From assembly GCF_022829405.1 (NCBI RefSeq), contig NZ_JAKSXW010000148.1:1-64000 (forward strand): a DNA stretch of 64,000 nt. The letters run 5' to 3'. The stretch is from Methylobacterium sp. J-076 (GTDB lineage Bacteria > Pseudomonadota > Alphaproteobacteria > Rhizobiales > Beijerinckiaceae). Position numbers and translations under genes: made by a program. Below the pieces are notes generated by a model. That model was not told the origin of the DNA. It worked only from the letters and a program-made list of their open reading frames with translations, and ran no database searches. This document shows positions 1 to 9,643 of this stretch, in pieces (position 1 is the first letter of the stretch; each line of letters begins with the position of its first letter).

Positions 1-692
1 ACCGGACCGCCGAAGTCGAAGTTGCCCTGGTAGCGGTCGAAGCTGCCGGCCTGGAACTGCACCTCGCCGAACGGCACGAAAACGGGACGCTTGCTCGTGA
101 TATCGAGGATACCGCCCGGCGAGCCAAGGCCGTACAGGCCCGAGGCCGGGCCACGCAGGATGGTTACCGCTTCGGCGCCATAAGGTTCACTCTTCGGATA
201 GGCGAAGCCGCTGCCGATCACCCGTAGACCATCACGGTAGATGCCTTGATTCGTCAGAACATCGAAGCCGCGGATGAAGATCTGGTCGAAGCGCGGGTCG
301 AAGCCGGACCGGGCGGAGATAGCGCCGGGAACGTAGTTGATTGCGTCGGTGAAAGTCTGGACGTTCCTGTCGTTGAGCTGTTCGCGGGTGACCACCGAAA
401 CCGACTGTGGGGCCTCGATCAGGGGCGTGTTGGTCTTCGTCGCGGCCGTAGAAACGCGAGCGGTATAGCCGGTGACCCCGGAGGGCCCGCCGCCACCTCC
501 ACTGGTGGCAGCCGTGCCACCATCGCCTGCGCTGAGATTGAGTCCGCCCGGACTAGGGACTGGATAGGAGTTGCCTGGCGCAGCTGCCACAACCGATAGT
601 TCATTGAGTTGAACGGCTTCCTGTGCCGCCACTGGACTGGCGAGAGCGGTGGAAGCGAGGAGGATAGGGAGGAGCGAGAAGCGATTGGACAT
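1..692 (-). CDS. TonB-dependent siderophore receptor, N-terminal part (cut by window edge)
   Basis: Outer-membrane, TonB-energised receptor for a ferric siderophore or similar ligand. Reading the minus strand from the ATG at 692 gives a signal peptide (MSNRFSLLPILLASTALASP, then an AQ cleavage region), a TonB-box-like LNELSVV, a Gly/Ser/Ala-rich linker, and then a plug domain. The plug shows APQSVSVVTREQL, a NYVPGA segment, IFIRGFD and ILRGPASGLYGLGSPGG, all typical of the siderophore-receptor plug. About 230 residues are visible; the beta-barrel lies beyond base 1. The nearest regulator is the AraC-family gene starting at 1249 on the opposite strand, so the two are divergent and could be linked, which is inference. 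The substrate cannot be judged from the plug alone. Confidence 0.9.
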   Translation of the reverse strand, partial: MSNRFSLLPILLASTALASPVAAQEAVQLNELSVVAAAPGNSYPVPSPGGLNLSAGDGGTAATSGGGGGPSGVTGYTARVSTAATKTNTPLIEAPQSVSVVTREQLNDRNVQTFTDAINYVPGAISARSGFDPRFDQIFIRGFDVLTNQGIYRDGLRVIGSGFAYPKSEPYGAEAVTILRGPASGLYGLGSPGGILDITSKRPVFVPFGEVQFQAGSFDRYQGNFDFGGP

Positions 693-1248
693 GAATCACG
701 CAGGCACGCGCCATAAGCGGCGCAGTACCGACGTCATCGACGTTCACAACTAAGCGATCAAGCCAGAAAAGTGCTAAAAATCACACATTTACAGCAGTTC
801 AAATCTGAAGTTTTTCTAATCAAGGGATTGCGGGACAGGGTGTGTTCTCCCGAGAGCGCATTATCGTTAGGGATCGAGCTGGGAATGACCCTCATCACGC
901 AGGCAGCATTGCTCGATGCTTGGAGAAAAGGATACATTCGCTACTCCCGGTTTGAGCATCGAGCTACTGCATAGACGCGAACGAACGCACCACGTGCTAG
1001 CTCGCTAACGCGCTGATATGGCTTGGAAAACCAAGTTAGTCTGTGCACGTTTTGTCGGCGTCAGAGCACTAGGTACAGTTTGTGACATCAGGCAGGGGCA
1101 GCTGAGGGACCGCCTAATGGCTGCTTTTAGGAGAGGCGGATGGCTGCTCACGCGTCCGGGTTGGGTCGGAAGCAGCGTGTCAGCTTCGCTGCTCCAACTG
1201 CTCAAAATCGTTGGAGCTTTCGCCAACAGTGACGCATAGTCCGCAACC
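693..1248. other. Intergenic region between the receptor and the AraC gene
   Basis: I see no convincing gene here. It should contain the promoters for the leftward receptor and the rightward regulator. Around 1155-1185 there is a partial copy of the dispersed repeat (GGTTGGGTCGGAAGC). A 67-codon ORF at 771-974 has no recognisable motif and no clear ribosome binding site. Confidence 0.5.
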
Positions 1249-2220
1249 ATGGGAGCCGACCTTCTCGACCGCCTTCTCGTCACGCTCGCGGTCCGGCTGC
1301 GCTCGTTCTCCATCTGCACCATACAGCGCGGATGGCGCTTGGGTTTCAGCCCGTTCGAGGCGATCACCGTCCACTACGTGCTGCGCGGGACCGGAAGCCT
1401 TCGGGTCGGGCAGGGACCCTGGCGGTGCTTCGCGCCGCACACCATCATCGTCGTGCCGGCCCGGCATTCGCACAGCCTCGGCGCCGCCGAGGACTGCGTC
1501 GGCGAGGTCCGCGCCGAGGATCACTGCGTCCTCCACGGTGACGGCCTCATCTCCTTTACGGCCGGCGACGGCAGCCCTGATGCGCTTTTCGTATGTGGCC
1601 AGATCGCCGACACCCACACCGGCGCGATGGGTCTGTTCGAGCTGTTCCGGGCCCCGATGGTTGAGACTTTCCCCGCGGATCCGGTCCTGCGCTATGCCTT
1701 CGACCTCATGCTTTCAGAGGTAACGAGCCCCGATCTCGCGACACAGGCGATGACGGAGGTGCTGATGAAGCAGTGCCTTATCATCCTCCTGCGCAGGCAC
1801 CTTGCGGCGAGCGACTTCACGTCCCCCATCCTAGCAGCCCTGCAGAACCCAAAGCTCGCCCGCGCCGTCCTGGCGGTTCTCGAACAGCCGGGTGCGCCAT
1901 ACTCCGTCGACGGCTTAGCGGCCCTCGCCGGCATGGGCCGGACCAGCTTCGCGGAAGTGTTCGCTGCGACCTTTGGGCAAGGTCCGATGGAGTTCGTCCA
2001 GAGGGTCCGCCTGCGGATCGCCTCCCGTCTCCTCAGCGGCACCGACCTGCCGGTGAAAGTCATCGCCGCCACCGTCGGCTACGCGAGCCGGAGTGCGTTC
2101 AGCAAGGCGTTCGAGATCGAGTTCGGGACAGCGCCGAGCCAGTTCCGCCTGGTCGGTGGAATGGACGAAGGCGAGCCGGAGCGCATCGAGGGCGAGCCTC
2201 CGGACACCGAGCCGACCTGA
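1249..2220 (+). CDS. AraC-family transcriptional regulator with cupin sensor domain
   Basis: DNA-binding regulator of about 323 aa. The N-terminal half resembles the AraC-associated cupin_6 domain (FEAITVHYVLRGTGSL, then the HTIIVVPARHSHS segment). The C-terminal third is a two-helix-turn-helix AraC domain, with YSVDGLAALAGMGRTSFAEV as the first HTH and PVKVIAATVGYASRSAFSKA followed by FGTAPSQFR as the second. The catalase-family gene starts 183 bp downstream on the same strand and the TonB receptor is divergent upstream, so either could be its target; the sequence does not decide. The tail after the HTH (about 20 residues rich in Glu and Pro) is acidic and probably disordered. Confidence 0.9.
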   Translation: MGADLLDRLLVTLAVRLRSFSICTIQRGWRLGFSPFEAITVHYVLRGTGSLRVGQGPWRCFAPHTIIVVPARHSHSLGAAEDCVGEVRAEDHCVLHGDGLISFTAGDGSPDALFVCGQIADTHTGAMGLFELFRAPMVETFPADPVLRYAFDLMLSEVTSPDLATQAMTEVLMKQCLIILLRRHLAASDFTSPILAALQNPKLARAVLAVLEQPGAPYSVDGLAALAGMGRTSFAEVFAATFGQGPMEFVQRVRLRIASRLLSGTDLPVKVIAATVGYASRSAFSKAFEIEFGTAPSQFRLVGGMDEGEPERIEGEPPDTEPT

Positions 2221-2403
2221 TCTCGTCAAGACGCCGATTGGCCTCCCCTCGGTGCTCCATCGTTCGGATCGCGTGCGCGAGCGTTCGACCGGACCGAGCC
2301 CTTGGAACCGTGGAGGTCGGGTGGCCTTGGCCATGTTCAATGGGTGAGGACGAAAGGCGACCGGTCCCCGGTTGTTCCAGCGCTCCCGCCCCGAGGAACG
2401 ATC

Positions 2404-3507
2404 ATGGTCGATGCGAGCGCCTTCTATCTTCGCTACAGCCCCGACGTCGAAACCGTCGCCGACGACGAGGCAGAGACGGCGCAGGGCCTGATGGAGACGA
2501 TGCGCTCGGTCAGCGAGAAGACTTTGGCGGACGGCGGCCACGCGATCCGCAGCGTCCACGCCAAGAGCCACGGGTTCCTTGAGGGCGAGCTTGAGGTGGC
2601 CTCGGACCTTCCGCCCATGTTGGCCCAGGGCCTGTTCTCCAATCCCGCGACCTATCCCGTCATCATGCGCCTCTCGACCATTCCGGGCGACATTCTAGAC
2701 GACAGCGTCTCGACGCCCCGCGGCCTCGCCGTGAAGATCATCGGCGTCGAGGGCGAGCGGCTGGAGGGTTCCGAAGGGGACGTTACCCAGGACCTCGTGC
2801 TGGTCAACGGACCCGCCTTCGGCGCGCCGACGCCGAAGGCATTCCTCGCCACCCTAAAGCTGCTCGCGGCTACGACCGACAAGGCGGAGGGCTTCAAAAA
2901 GGTCGTCTCGGGCGCGATGCGCGGCGTCCAGGAGATCATCGTCTCGACCACCGGTATGCCCAACGCCACCGTCGCGACGATGGGCGGCCAGCCCGAGACC
3001 CACATCCTCGGAGAGACCTTCTACAGCCAGGTGCCCGTTCGCTTCGGCGACTACGTCGCCAAGCTGTCCGTGGTACCGGTCGCGCCCGAACTGACGGCTT
3101 TGACCGACAAGCCCCTGGCGGAGGACGGAGGTCCCAACGCCATCCGGGAAGCCGTGATCGAGTTCTTCCGGGCGAATGGCGGGCTTTGGGAGGTCAGGGC
3201 GCAGCTCTGCACCAGCCTCGACACGATGCCTGTCGAGAACGCCGCGACGGTCTGGCCCGAGACCGAGAGCCTCTACCAGACCGTGGCGCGGATCCGGGTG
3301 AAGCCGCAGACGGCTTGGAGCGAGGCCCGGTCGAGCGCGGTCGACGACGGCCTGTCGTTCAGCCCCTGGCACGGGCTCGCCGCTCATCGCCCCCTCGGTG
3401 GCATCATGCGCTCGCGCAAGCAGGCCTACGAGATGGGCAAGCGCTTCCGTGCCGAGCGGAACGGTCACACCATCGCGGAGCCACGTGGGGCGATCAACCT
3501 ACCGTAG
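2404..3507 (+). CDS. Catalase-family heme protein (small, y4iL/SrpA-like)
   Basis: Protein of 367 aa from the ATG at 2404, which is preceded by a GAGGA ribosome binding site; an upstream in-frame start at 2302 lacks one. It belongs to the short catalase-like group rather than clade 1-3 monofunctional catalases (about 480 aa or more). The conserved distal-His region is visible (SVHAKSHGFLEGELEV), followed by PVIMRLSTIPGD, the SQVPVRFGDYVAK segment and AHRPLGGIMRSRKQAYE near the C terminus. Likely role is peroxide handling or heme-dependent oxidation; catalase activity is inferred only. A diverged paralogue (47429-48511) is carried by the second island. The AraC gene lies immediately upstream in the same direction. 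Confidence 0.85.
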   Translation: MVDASAFYLRYSPDVETVADDEAETAQGLMETMRSVSEKTLADGGHAIRSVHAKSHGFLEGELEVASDLPPMLAQGLFSNPATYPVIMRLSTIPGDILDDSVSTPRGLAVKIIGVEGERLEGSEGDVTQDLVLVNGPAFGAPTPKAFLATLKLLAATTDKAEGFKKVVSGAMRGVQEIIVSTTGMPNATVATMGGQPETHILGETFYSQVPVRFGDYVAKLSVVPVAPELTALTDKPLAEDGGPNAIREAVIEFFRANGGLWEVRAQLCTSLDTMPVENAATVWPETESLYQTVARIRVKPQTAWSEARSSAVDDGLSFSPWHGLAAHRPLGGIMRSRKQAYEMGKRFRAERNGHTIAEPRGAINLP

Positions 3508-3541
3508 AGTGCAATGGGATGTACGGCCTTGGTGCTTCGTA

Positions 3542-3571
3542 CGGAAGCGGGTAGCTAATCGCCCGCTTCCG
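3542..3571. repeat. Perfect inverted repeat after the catalase gene
   Basis: Arms 3542-3551 and 3562-3571 are exact reverse complements with a 10-nt loop. The arm contains the AAGCGG/CCGCTT sequence seen in the dispersed repeat family, so it may be part of that family rather than a terminator. Confidence 0.6.
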
Positions 3572-3595
3572 GGTATTTCGTCGAGGAACCCAAAC

Positions 3596-3695
3596 GACTG
3601 GGTTGGGTCGGAAGCGGGAAGGCCGTTTTGGGTGGTTTCTGCTGGTCCGCTTTCGAGGGGAAAATCGAGAACTGGACGTTCTCTCGAACCACAAC
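3596..3695 (+). repeat. Dispersed intergenic repeat, copy 1
   Basis: Contains GGTTGGGTCGGAAGCGGG, then a GGGTGGTTTCTGCTGGTCCG-like segment and CTTTCGAGG, ending near GGACGTT. The same order of motifs occurs at 12005-12115 and 46370-46450. Confidence 0.6.
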
Positions 3696-3848
3696 GATCA
3701 ACGGCTCTGCGTCAAAGCCAGTCGTCCAACCCACCGGAGCATGATCTTCGACGGAGACATCCTTCAGCGACGTTCGTTTCGGTCCAGAGTGCGCAGTGGC
3801 AGGAACCGGTCGCTTTCAAAAGCATCCGGCGCGTGACACTGACGTCAC

Positions 3849-5810
3849 ATGAGCAGCTTGCACAAACTGATTGGGACGGTCGCCCGCCGACGCTCCTCGC
3901 CGGTCACCAACTACGGCATCACGCTGTTGTTCGTCGGCGCAATGACGTTCGTCCGGTTCCTGGCTCCAGCCTATGTCGCACCGTTTCTGCTGTACATCCC
4001 GGTCCTCCTGGTCGTGAGCTTGGCTTTCGGCTGGCGTACGGGGGCGCTAGCATTGTCGTTGTCCACCCTGATCGCCGCATGGTTTTACATGCGGGACGGG
4101 ATGCTCAACGGCGTCGACGTCGCCCTGCTGTGTCAGTACGTAACGGTCGGCACGACCATGGTGTGGATCTGCCACGCCCTGCGCCGGTCTGTCGTGCAAA
4201 ATGAAGCCACGCTGGAGCGGCTCAACGCTGCAAACCACATCCTTGTCGACAGAGAGGCGGCGTTGACAAGCGCCAATGCCGCGGCGGAAGCCGCCAAGGA
4301 AGCGGCTGAGTTGGCCAACACAGCCAAGAGCGATTTCTTGGCCAATATGAGCCATGAACTCCGCACCCCGCTTTCCGCCATCATCGGCTACAGCGAGATG
4401 ATGGGGGAAGAAATTACGGACGGTTGCGAAGCGTCGGACCTCGTAGCTGATATTGGCAAGGTCGAGCGCAACGCCCGTCACCTGCTTGGACTCATCAACG
4501 ACGTGCTGGACCTATCCAAGGTCGAGAGCGGCAAAATGGAGGTCTACACCGAAGATTTCGCGGTAGAGGATATGCTGCGTGACGTGGCAGGGTCCGTCGC
4601 AACGCTGGTCGGCAAGAAGGGCAACACCCTGGAGCTGCAGCTCGCGCCCGGGCTGGACTGGATGCATTCCGACTTAACCAAAACGCGACAAGTGCTTTTC
4701 AATTTTCTGAGCAACGCGGCCAAGTTCACGGAAAGTGGGACGATTACCCTTGCCGCTTCGCGCACGACCGACGCCTCTGCTGTCAACCAGCTTTCGTTCT
4801 CTGTTACGGATACTGGGATCGGGATGACGGCCGAGCAGGTATCCCGCCTGTTCCGCCGTTTCGAACAGGCTGATGCGTCCACGACGCGCAACTTCGGCGG
4901 GACCGGGCTCGGATTGTCGCTCACACGTGCCTTCGCCGACCTGCTCGCGGGGACCATCACGGTGTCCAGCGTCCCCGGCCAGGGCAGCACCTTCACGTTC
5001 ACCGTGCCGGCGACCTTCGTTCCGCCCGTCGACGGGCAAGCCTCGCCCGATCCCGACATCATCGCCGACAACGAGGTGGGAGGCGATGTCATTCTAGTCA
5101 TCGACGACGATATGGACCAACTCGCGCTCACGACGCGGTTCCTTCATCGCGAGGGTTTCCGGGTCCAGACGGCCACGAACGGCAGGAGCGGGCTCGACCT
5201 CGCCCGGAGGCTGCGGCCGCGGGCCATCCTGCTGGACGTGATGATGCCGGGGGTGGACGGATGGTCGGTGCTGAGCCAGATCAAAGCGGATGAGATGCTA
5301 GCTCCGATCCCGGTCGTCATGGTGACGTCCGTGGACCAGCGCAATCTCGCGGCCTCGCTCGGCGCCGCGGACTACATGCTGAAGCCGGTCGACTGGTCTC
5401 GGTTCGGTAAGATCGTGAACCAGTTCAGACTGGCGGAGACGGACCGACGCGGCACCGTGCTCCTGGTCGAAGACGAGGCCATGACCCGCATGGCGATGCG
5501 CTCGACCCTGGAGGAGGACGGCTGGTCAGTCGTGGAAGCCTCGAACGGCGAGGAAGGCTTGCAGCACGCTGTAGATGCGAAGCCGGACGTCGTGATCGTG
5601 GACCTGAACATGCCCATTATGGACGGCTTCGGCTTCTTGGAGGGTGTTCGAACCGTACCAGGCTGCGCGGACATCCCGGTGATTGTCCTGACGGGCCGAG
5701 AATTCTCGGCGGACGACCGGAGCAAGCTTCGCGGCGCGAGCCAAATCCTCAACCGCGGCGACCTTGCGTCGGCGAGTCTGGCTGAAAGGCTGAGGGGTCT
5801 TACCGCCTGA
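3849..5810 (+). CDS. Membrane-bound hybrid histidine kinase with two receiver domains
   Basis: Sensor kinase of 653 aa. The order is: hydrophobic N terminus with about four membrane segments (residues ~20-110), a short Ala/Glu-rich coiled coil (~115-160), and HisKA with phospho-acceptor His169 in FLANMSHELRTPLSAIIGYS. An HATPase_c domain follows (N-box FNFLSNAAKFT, DTGIGM, GGTGLGLSL). Receiver 1 has the acceptor Asp in ILLDVMMPGVDGW and Lys in YMLKPVDW. Receiver 2 has Asp in VIVDLNMPIMDGF, but the usual conserved Lys near its C terminus is not obvious (SQILNRGDL), so it may signal differently. There is no periplasmic sensor domain; the membrane segments themselves may sense. No separate response regulator adjoins it. 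Confidence 0.92.
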   Translation: MSSLHKLIGTVARRRSSPVTNYGITLLFVGAMTFVRFLAPAYVAPFLLYIPVLLVVSLAFGWRTGALALSLSTLIAAWFYMRDGMLNGVDVALLCQYVTVGTTMVWICHALRRSVVQNEATLERLNAANHILVDREAALTSANAAAEAAKEAAELANTAKSDFLANMSHELRTPLSAIIGYSEMMGEEITDGCEASDLVADIGKVERNARHLLGLINDVLDLSKVESGKMEVYTEDFAVEDMLRDVAGSVATLVGKKGNTLELQLAPGLDWMHSDLTKTRQVLFNFLSNAAKFTESGTITLAASRTTDASAVNQLSFSVTDTGIGMTAEQVSRLFRRFEQADASTTRNFGGTGLGLSLTRAFADLLAGTITVSSVPGQGSTFTFTVPATFVPPVDGQASPDPDIIADNEVGGDVILVIDDDMDQLALTTRFLHREGFRVQTATNGRSGLDLARRLRPRAILLDVMMPGVDGWSVLSQIKADEMLAPIPVVMVTSVDQRNLAASLGAADYMLKPVDWSRFGKIVNQFRLAETDRRGTVLLVEDEAMTRMAMRSTLEEDGWSVVEASNGEEGLQHAVDAKPDVVIVDLNMPIMDGFGFLEGVRTVPGCADIPVIVLTGREFSADDRSKLRGASQILNRGDLASASLAERLRGLTA

Positions 5811-5893
5811 GATGGAGAGAACGGAACAGAAGCCCTGGCGTCGAACCTCTTTGATGTCTGCTTCGAGACACCAGGTCTGGGCGCCCGCACGAC

Positions 5894-5989
5894 CGAGTTG
5901 GGTCGGGGGCAGAACGTCCGCTTCCGCGCAAAGCTCATTGCCCGCCCCCCAGCCCGTTGTAGACCTCCGGGGGCGAGCATCAGATTCAA
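5894..5989 (+). repeat. Dispersed repeat plus polB 3'-flanking sequence, copy shared with 51500-51600
   Basis: GTTGGGTCGGGGGC, then GAACGTCCGCTTC and a short tail are nearly identical to the sequence just past the end of the second polymerase gene. Homology between the two polymerase modules therefore extends about 100 bp beyond the stop codon. Confidence 0.7.
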
Positions 5990-7528
5990 CTACGAGAACA
6001 GGGATTGCGCCTCCATGAGGTGATCCGGATGCATGGCCTGCTCCAGATCAAAGCCAGGGTATTGCTCGACGATCGCCCGGAGCAGCTGCGCCACATCCTC
6101 GTTCAGGAAGATCGTTTGCGCAGCCAGCTTGGCCGTGCTGCGTTTGGCGTTCTTGAGATCATCCACGCTGGCATCGGGAAAACCGATCGTGACGAGCCAG
6201 TGAGCGATCTCGCCGTACGTGCTGCGATGGCCTGTGGCGGGGTCAACCAGGCTCAGCCCCCACTCCCCTCGAACCAGTGCCCGCAGGAATTGCCGGTAGA
6301 GGTGTCCCAGAGGCCCGTCGCCGCGCAAACCCACCCCAGCCGCCCGCACGGGCGCCGCCATGGTGTGATAGGCCTGCCAGGCCAGAAAATCGGGCAGCAT
6401 CTTCAGCAGCCTGCCCGGCACGTAACCCTGGTCCTCGGGCCTACCCTGACCGCGACTCCACGACTTGAAGCGAACGATCGCCTCTCGTGCCTCAGCTACA
6501 TTGCGCCAGGGGACACTATCGAAGGCCAAGTGCAACCTGCCCTGTACGGCGCGCTCAACCGGCTTGATCGGCCGTCGCTTGAAATCATATTCTAGGTTGA
6601 GCCGAGTGTTTTTCGTCACAGTGATGAGATCACTCTCAGTGTGCCACTGCTCCTGCAGCGAGATCAGCGAGGTTTGAATGTGCAGCTGTCCGGGTTGCCG
6701 ATCAAGGAAAAGCTTTCGAATGTAATCGTTATGCTGGTCCTGGGGCGCAGCGGGTTTCACGCCGGCCTTTGCCAGTACCGGCTTAAGTTTTCCAGGAAGA
6801 AACTCGCCTGTAAATTGCCCCCGAGTCCTCATAGAAATTACTTGACCCACGATGTGCTTCTCTACGAGAAGATCCCTGGGTCCCAGCGGGCTACCATCGT
6901 CATTCGGGAACAAGCGTTCTCTAATATCATAAAATATCTGGCAAAGAACGCCGTTAAGATGCAGTTCCTCGTGACTGGCATCGGTTAAAAATCCATCCGT
7001 AGTAGCGCTAACAACGGTCCGGTTCTCGGGCACGCCAGCCAGGATCTCCCCCAGCAGGGCTCGCACGAAGCCGCTCGCAAAGGCTGCAAACCATGGCGAT
7101 GTGATCGCTGAGGGCGGCATCGTATCCATACGACCCAAGCGTGGATTGAAAGCTCGTTTGAGGTGAACACCTTGGGCAGTTTTCCCGTACAAGCTGTTGC
7201 CGATCTCCTTCCACAGGAGTTCGAGAGGTGAACCCTTACCTGCTTCACGTCGTCGCGTTTGAATCCGGCGCGTAAAGCTTTCGAAAATCGGGATGTTCGA
7301 TGCCCAGGGGATGATCACCCCTAGAAGAATTTCAAGCTGCGCACCCTGATTCATGGCAGCAGCGATTTCCGGTGCTGTGCAGACGCTCACGCCCTCAAGC
7401 GGAAACAGCAGACCGCTGTCGGTTCGAACCGGCAAGCTTGGATGACGAGTACCAGGCGGAAATACGAAGCGGACCTGAGCGACCCCCATGACGTCCGGTT
7501 CATATTCCACAACACGTTGCGACATTTA

Positions 7529-8379
7529 GAGCGCCTAACAAAACCATCGTTCGATGAAGCGCCAGACGATGAGGGCGGCAGCCAGCGTCGAGAAGGCGAG
7601 ATGGATGTCGGCTCGCCGCTCGTAGCGGATGGCGAGGCGACGGAACTGGGCGAACCACGCCAGGGTCCGCTCGACGACCCACCTGCGACGTCCCAGCCGC
7701 TGGCTGCTCTCGATCCCGCGCCGGGCGATGCGGGGCTGGATGCGGCGGCGGGTCAGCGCCTGACGGCAGCGGCGGTGGTCGTAGGCCTTGTCGGCGTGCA
7801 GCTTCGAGGGCCGCTCGCGCGGCGGTCCCCAGCATGAGCGGATCGGCGGGACGGCATCCACGACCGCCTCCAGCATTCGGCTGTCATGGACGTTCGCCCC
7901 CGTCAGCTTCAGGGCGAGGGGGATGCCCTTCGCATCGGTGACGATGTGGCGTTTCGTGCCCGGCTTGCCACGATCGGTTGGGTTCGGGCCCGTCGCCGGG
8001 CCCCCCTTTTGGCGGCGATCGAGGCGCTGTCGAGGGAAGCTCGACTGAAGTCGATGCCGTTCTGGCGACCGAGCCGGTTGAGAAGCGCATGCTGCAGACG
8101 GTCCCACACTCCGGCCTTCTGCCAATCCCGCAAGCGCCGCCAGCAGGTCATCCCCGAACCGCAGCCCATCTCCCGGGGCAGCAACTCCCAGGGCGTGCCC
8201 GAGCGCAGCACGAACAGGATCCCCGTCAGTGCCGCGCGGTCGGAGGTTCGAGGCCGACCGCCCTTCGGCTTGGCCCGTTCAGGCGGCAGCAGCGGTGCGA
8301 TCTCGGCCCACAGGCCATCGGGAAGGAGCGGTCTCGCCATCTCCACCCAACGCGCCAAACCCGGTTTTGTTAGAGACTC
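7529..8379. mobile_element. IS5-family insertion sequence (851 bp) inside polB copy 1
   Basis: Terminal inverted repeats are at 7529-7545 (GAGCGCCTAACAAAACC) and 8363-8379 (complement GAGTCTCTAACAAAACC), 14 of 17 matching. The flanking direct repeat is TTA (7526-7528 and 8380-8382). Length, ends and the two-frame DDE transposase fit the IS5 family, probably the IS427- or IS1031-like groups. It is not repeated elsewhere in the window. Confidence 0.92.
7535..8358 (-). CDS. IS5-family DDE transposase, made by programmed frameshift
   Basis: Two overlapping frames encode one transposase. ORF A runs 8358 to 7909 (MARWVEMARPLLPDGLWAEI, then the RPRTSDRAALTGILFVLRSG HTH-like region and the first catalytic Asp in LDSASI). 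ORF B lies in the other frame and ends at 7535; it contains GPNPTDRGKPGTKRHIVTDA, the second Asp in HADKAYDHRR, and the Glu in WVVERTLAWFAQFRRL. The switch probably occurs at an A4G6 run (minus strand, 8010-8001), a usual slippery site for this family. The stop codon lies within the left terminal repeat. Confidence 0.9.
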
Positions 8380-9597
8380 TTAGGCGTTGGCATAGTCCAG
8401 CGGCTTCAACAGACACATCGCAGTAGTATAAGCGCCGGGAAGATCGAGATCGTAGAAGACACCAGTTTCAGTTGGTCCAAACGTGTAAGCCTCATTCCGA
8501 CCACCGTGATAACCCAACGCCGCAAGCTCATCGAAGACCTGACGAGAGAAAATGGATTGCCGCTCGATCCTGGTACGGAGTTTTCCAGTGACGGCACTAT
8601 AGACGGTCTGCTGGACAGTCTCGAAACTGAAGGCGTCTTCAAGCGTAAGACCGGTTCGCTGAATTTCCTGTCGGGCAATAGCGACGGCAAAACCTGCTAG
8701 GGAAGAAGGAAAACGTTTGAGCCCCATCTCTTCGGCTAGATTCTGAAGCTTGAGTCCATATTCCAGAGCGATACGAGCGTCTTGAAGCGCGTAATCTTCG
8801 AACTTCTCGCGGTTAGACGTGAGAAATAAGTCCATGCGGTCGATGCGATAACCATCAGGCAACTCAACCTTTTCTAAATCGACTAGTTTGCCTGCGGTGT
8901 CCAAGCTCCCTCGACCGGGTGTGAGAAGCACGGTGTCAACGAAGCGTACGGACACGCGTCGAGGAGTACGCCCTCGACCGCCGGCCCACAGGCTCATGGA
9001 GTTTCGACGGCCTTCACCACTCTTTCCCTTGGAAGGCTCGGCGTCTTCCGGCGTTAGGTCGAGATCATAGCGCACCGAAGCCGCCGTGTAGGTTCGCCCG
9101 ATGCCATCGAACTCGCGCTTGCGAGGCCAGAAATTGTCGAACGCAGTGATGTCCGCGCGTAGAAAATGACAGAATACCGTGACTTGATCAGGCCAGTCCG
9201 GAAGCACGCCTTCTTTGATGGCCTTTCGAATGCCAAGTTCGAGAAGGCGCTCCAGAGTTATTCTATGCCGTCGCGTCTTGCCGCGGGTATAGCGAATCAG
9301 CTCGACCCTCCGGCCCCGAAAATCCAGCGCCAGCTGGTAGCTGAGGATCTGGTTGTAGGGCTTGCCCGTGACGGCATCGACCCGCGTGACCCATTCTGCA
9401 TCAATCCCACAGGCGATGTGAATGGGCGGTGCGATGAAGGGTTTTGATGAAGCTCGGAGGCGCGACTTGAGCGATGAACGGCGACCACCTGGTGTACCGC
9501 CGCTTGTGTCCCCATCGGAAGTTTTACACCGAGCATTTTGCTTATTGATTTCAGTCATTTGACGGACCCGGAACACAAATTCCAAAGACACCGCGAC

Positions 9598-9628
9598 AAA
9601 AAAGAAGGGGCCCATTTCGGGCCCCTTC
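9598..9628 (-). terminator. Intrinsic terminator between p96 and polB copy 1
   Basis: On the minus strand, a perfect 10-bp stem (9628-9619 with 9613-9604, GAAGGGGCCC/GGGCCCCTTC, 5-nt loop) is followed by a run of six T. It lies 16 bp past the p96 stop and about 40 bp before the polB start. The same structure is kept at 54355-54385, so it is probably selected: it would limit polB transcription relative to p96. Confidence 0.85.
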
Positions 9629-9643
9629 CATAGTGCTGCGTTT

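Larger units (their letters stand above)
3508..3848. other. Intergenic region with hairpin and a dispersed-repeat copy
   Basis: No gene is seen. A perfect 10-bp inverted repeat (arms 3542-3551 and 3562-3571, CGGAAGCGGG/CCCGCTTCCG, 10-nt loop) sits 34 bp after the catalase stop. It lacks a T-run, so it is not a clear intrinsic terminator. A copy of the dispersed repeat follows at about 3596-3695. Confidence 0.5.
5990..9558 (-). pseudogene. Family B DNA polymerase gene, interrupted by an IS element (copy 1)
   Basis: The N-terminal part (8380-9558) and C-terminal part (5990-7525) together match the intact 904-aa polymerase at 51601-54315 along the whole length. The N part has the exonuclease motifs (GIDAEW, FCHFLRADIT, YALQDARIA) and polymerase motif A (YDLDLPGAYTTAM). 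The C part has motif B (KEIGNSLYGKTAQG), motif C (SATTDGF) and MRTRG. An 851-bp IS5-family element sits exactly between them with a TTA duplication. Even after removing the IS and one TTA, the codon where copy 2 has Tyr (TAC) would read TAA, so this copy may have been dead before insertion or needs the stop bypassed. The chosen start (MTEINK) matches copy 2. Confidence 0.88.

Noticed and set aside
771..974. 67-aa ORF upstream of the AraC gene
   Set aside because: No motif, no clear ribosome binding site, low complexity of evidence; the region is better read as promoter DNA.
3542..3571. Intrinsic terminator for the catalase gene
   Set aside because: Stem is perfect but there is no T-run after it on either strand; reported as an inverted repeat.
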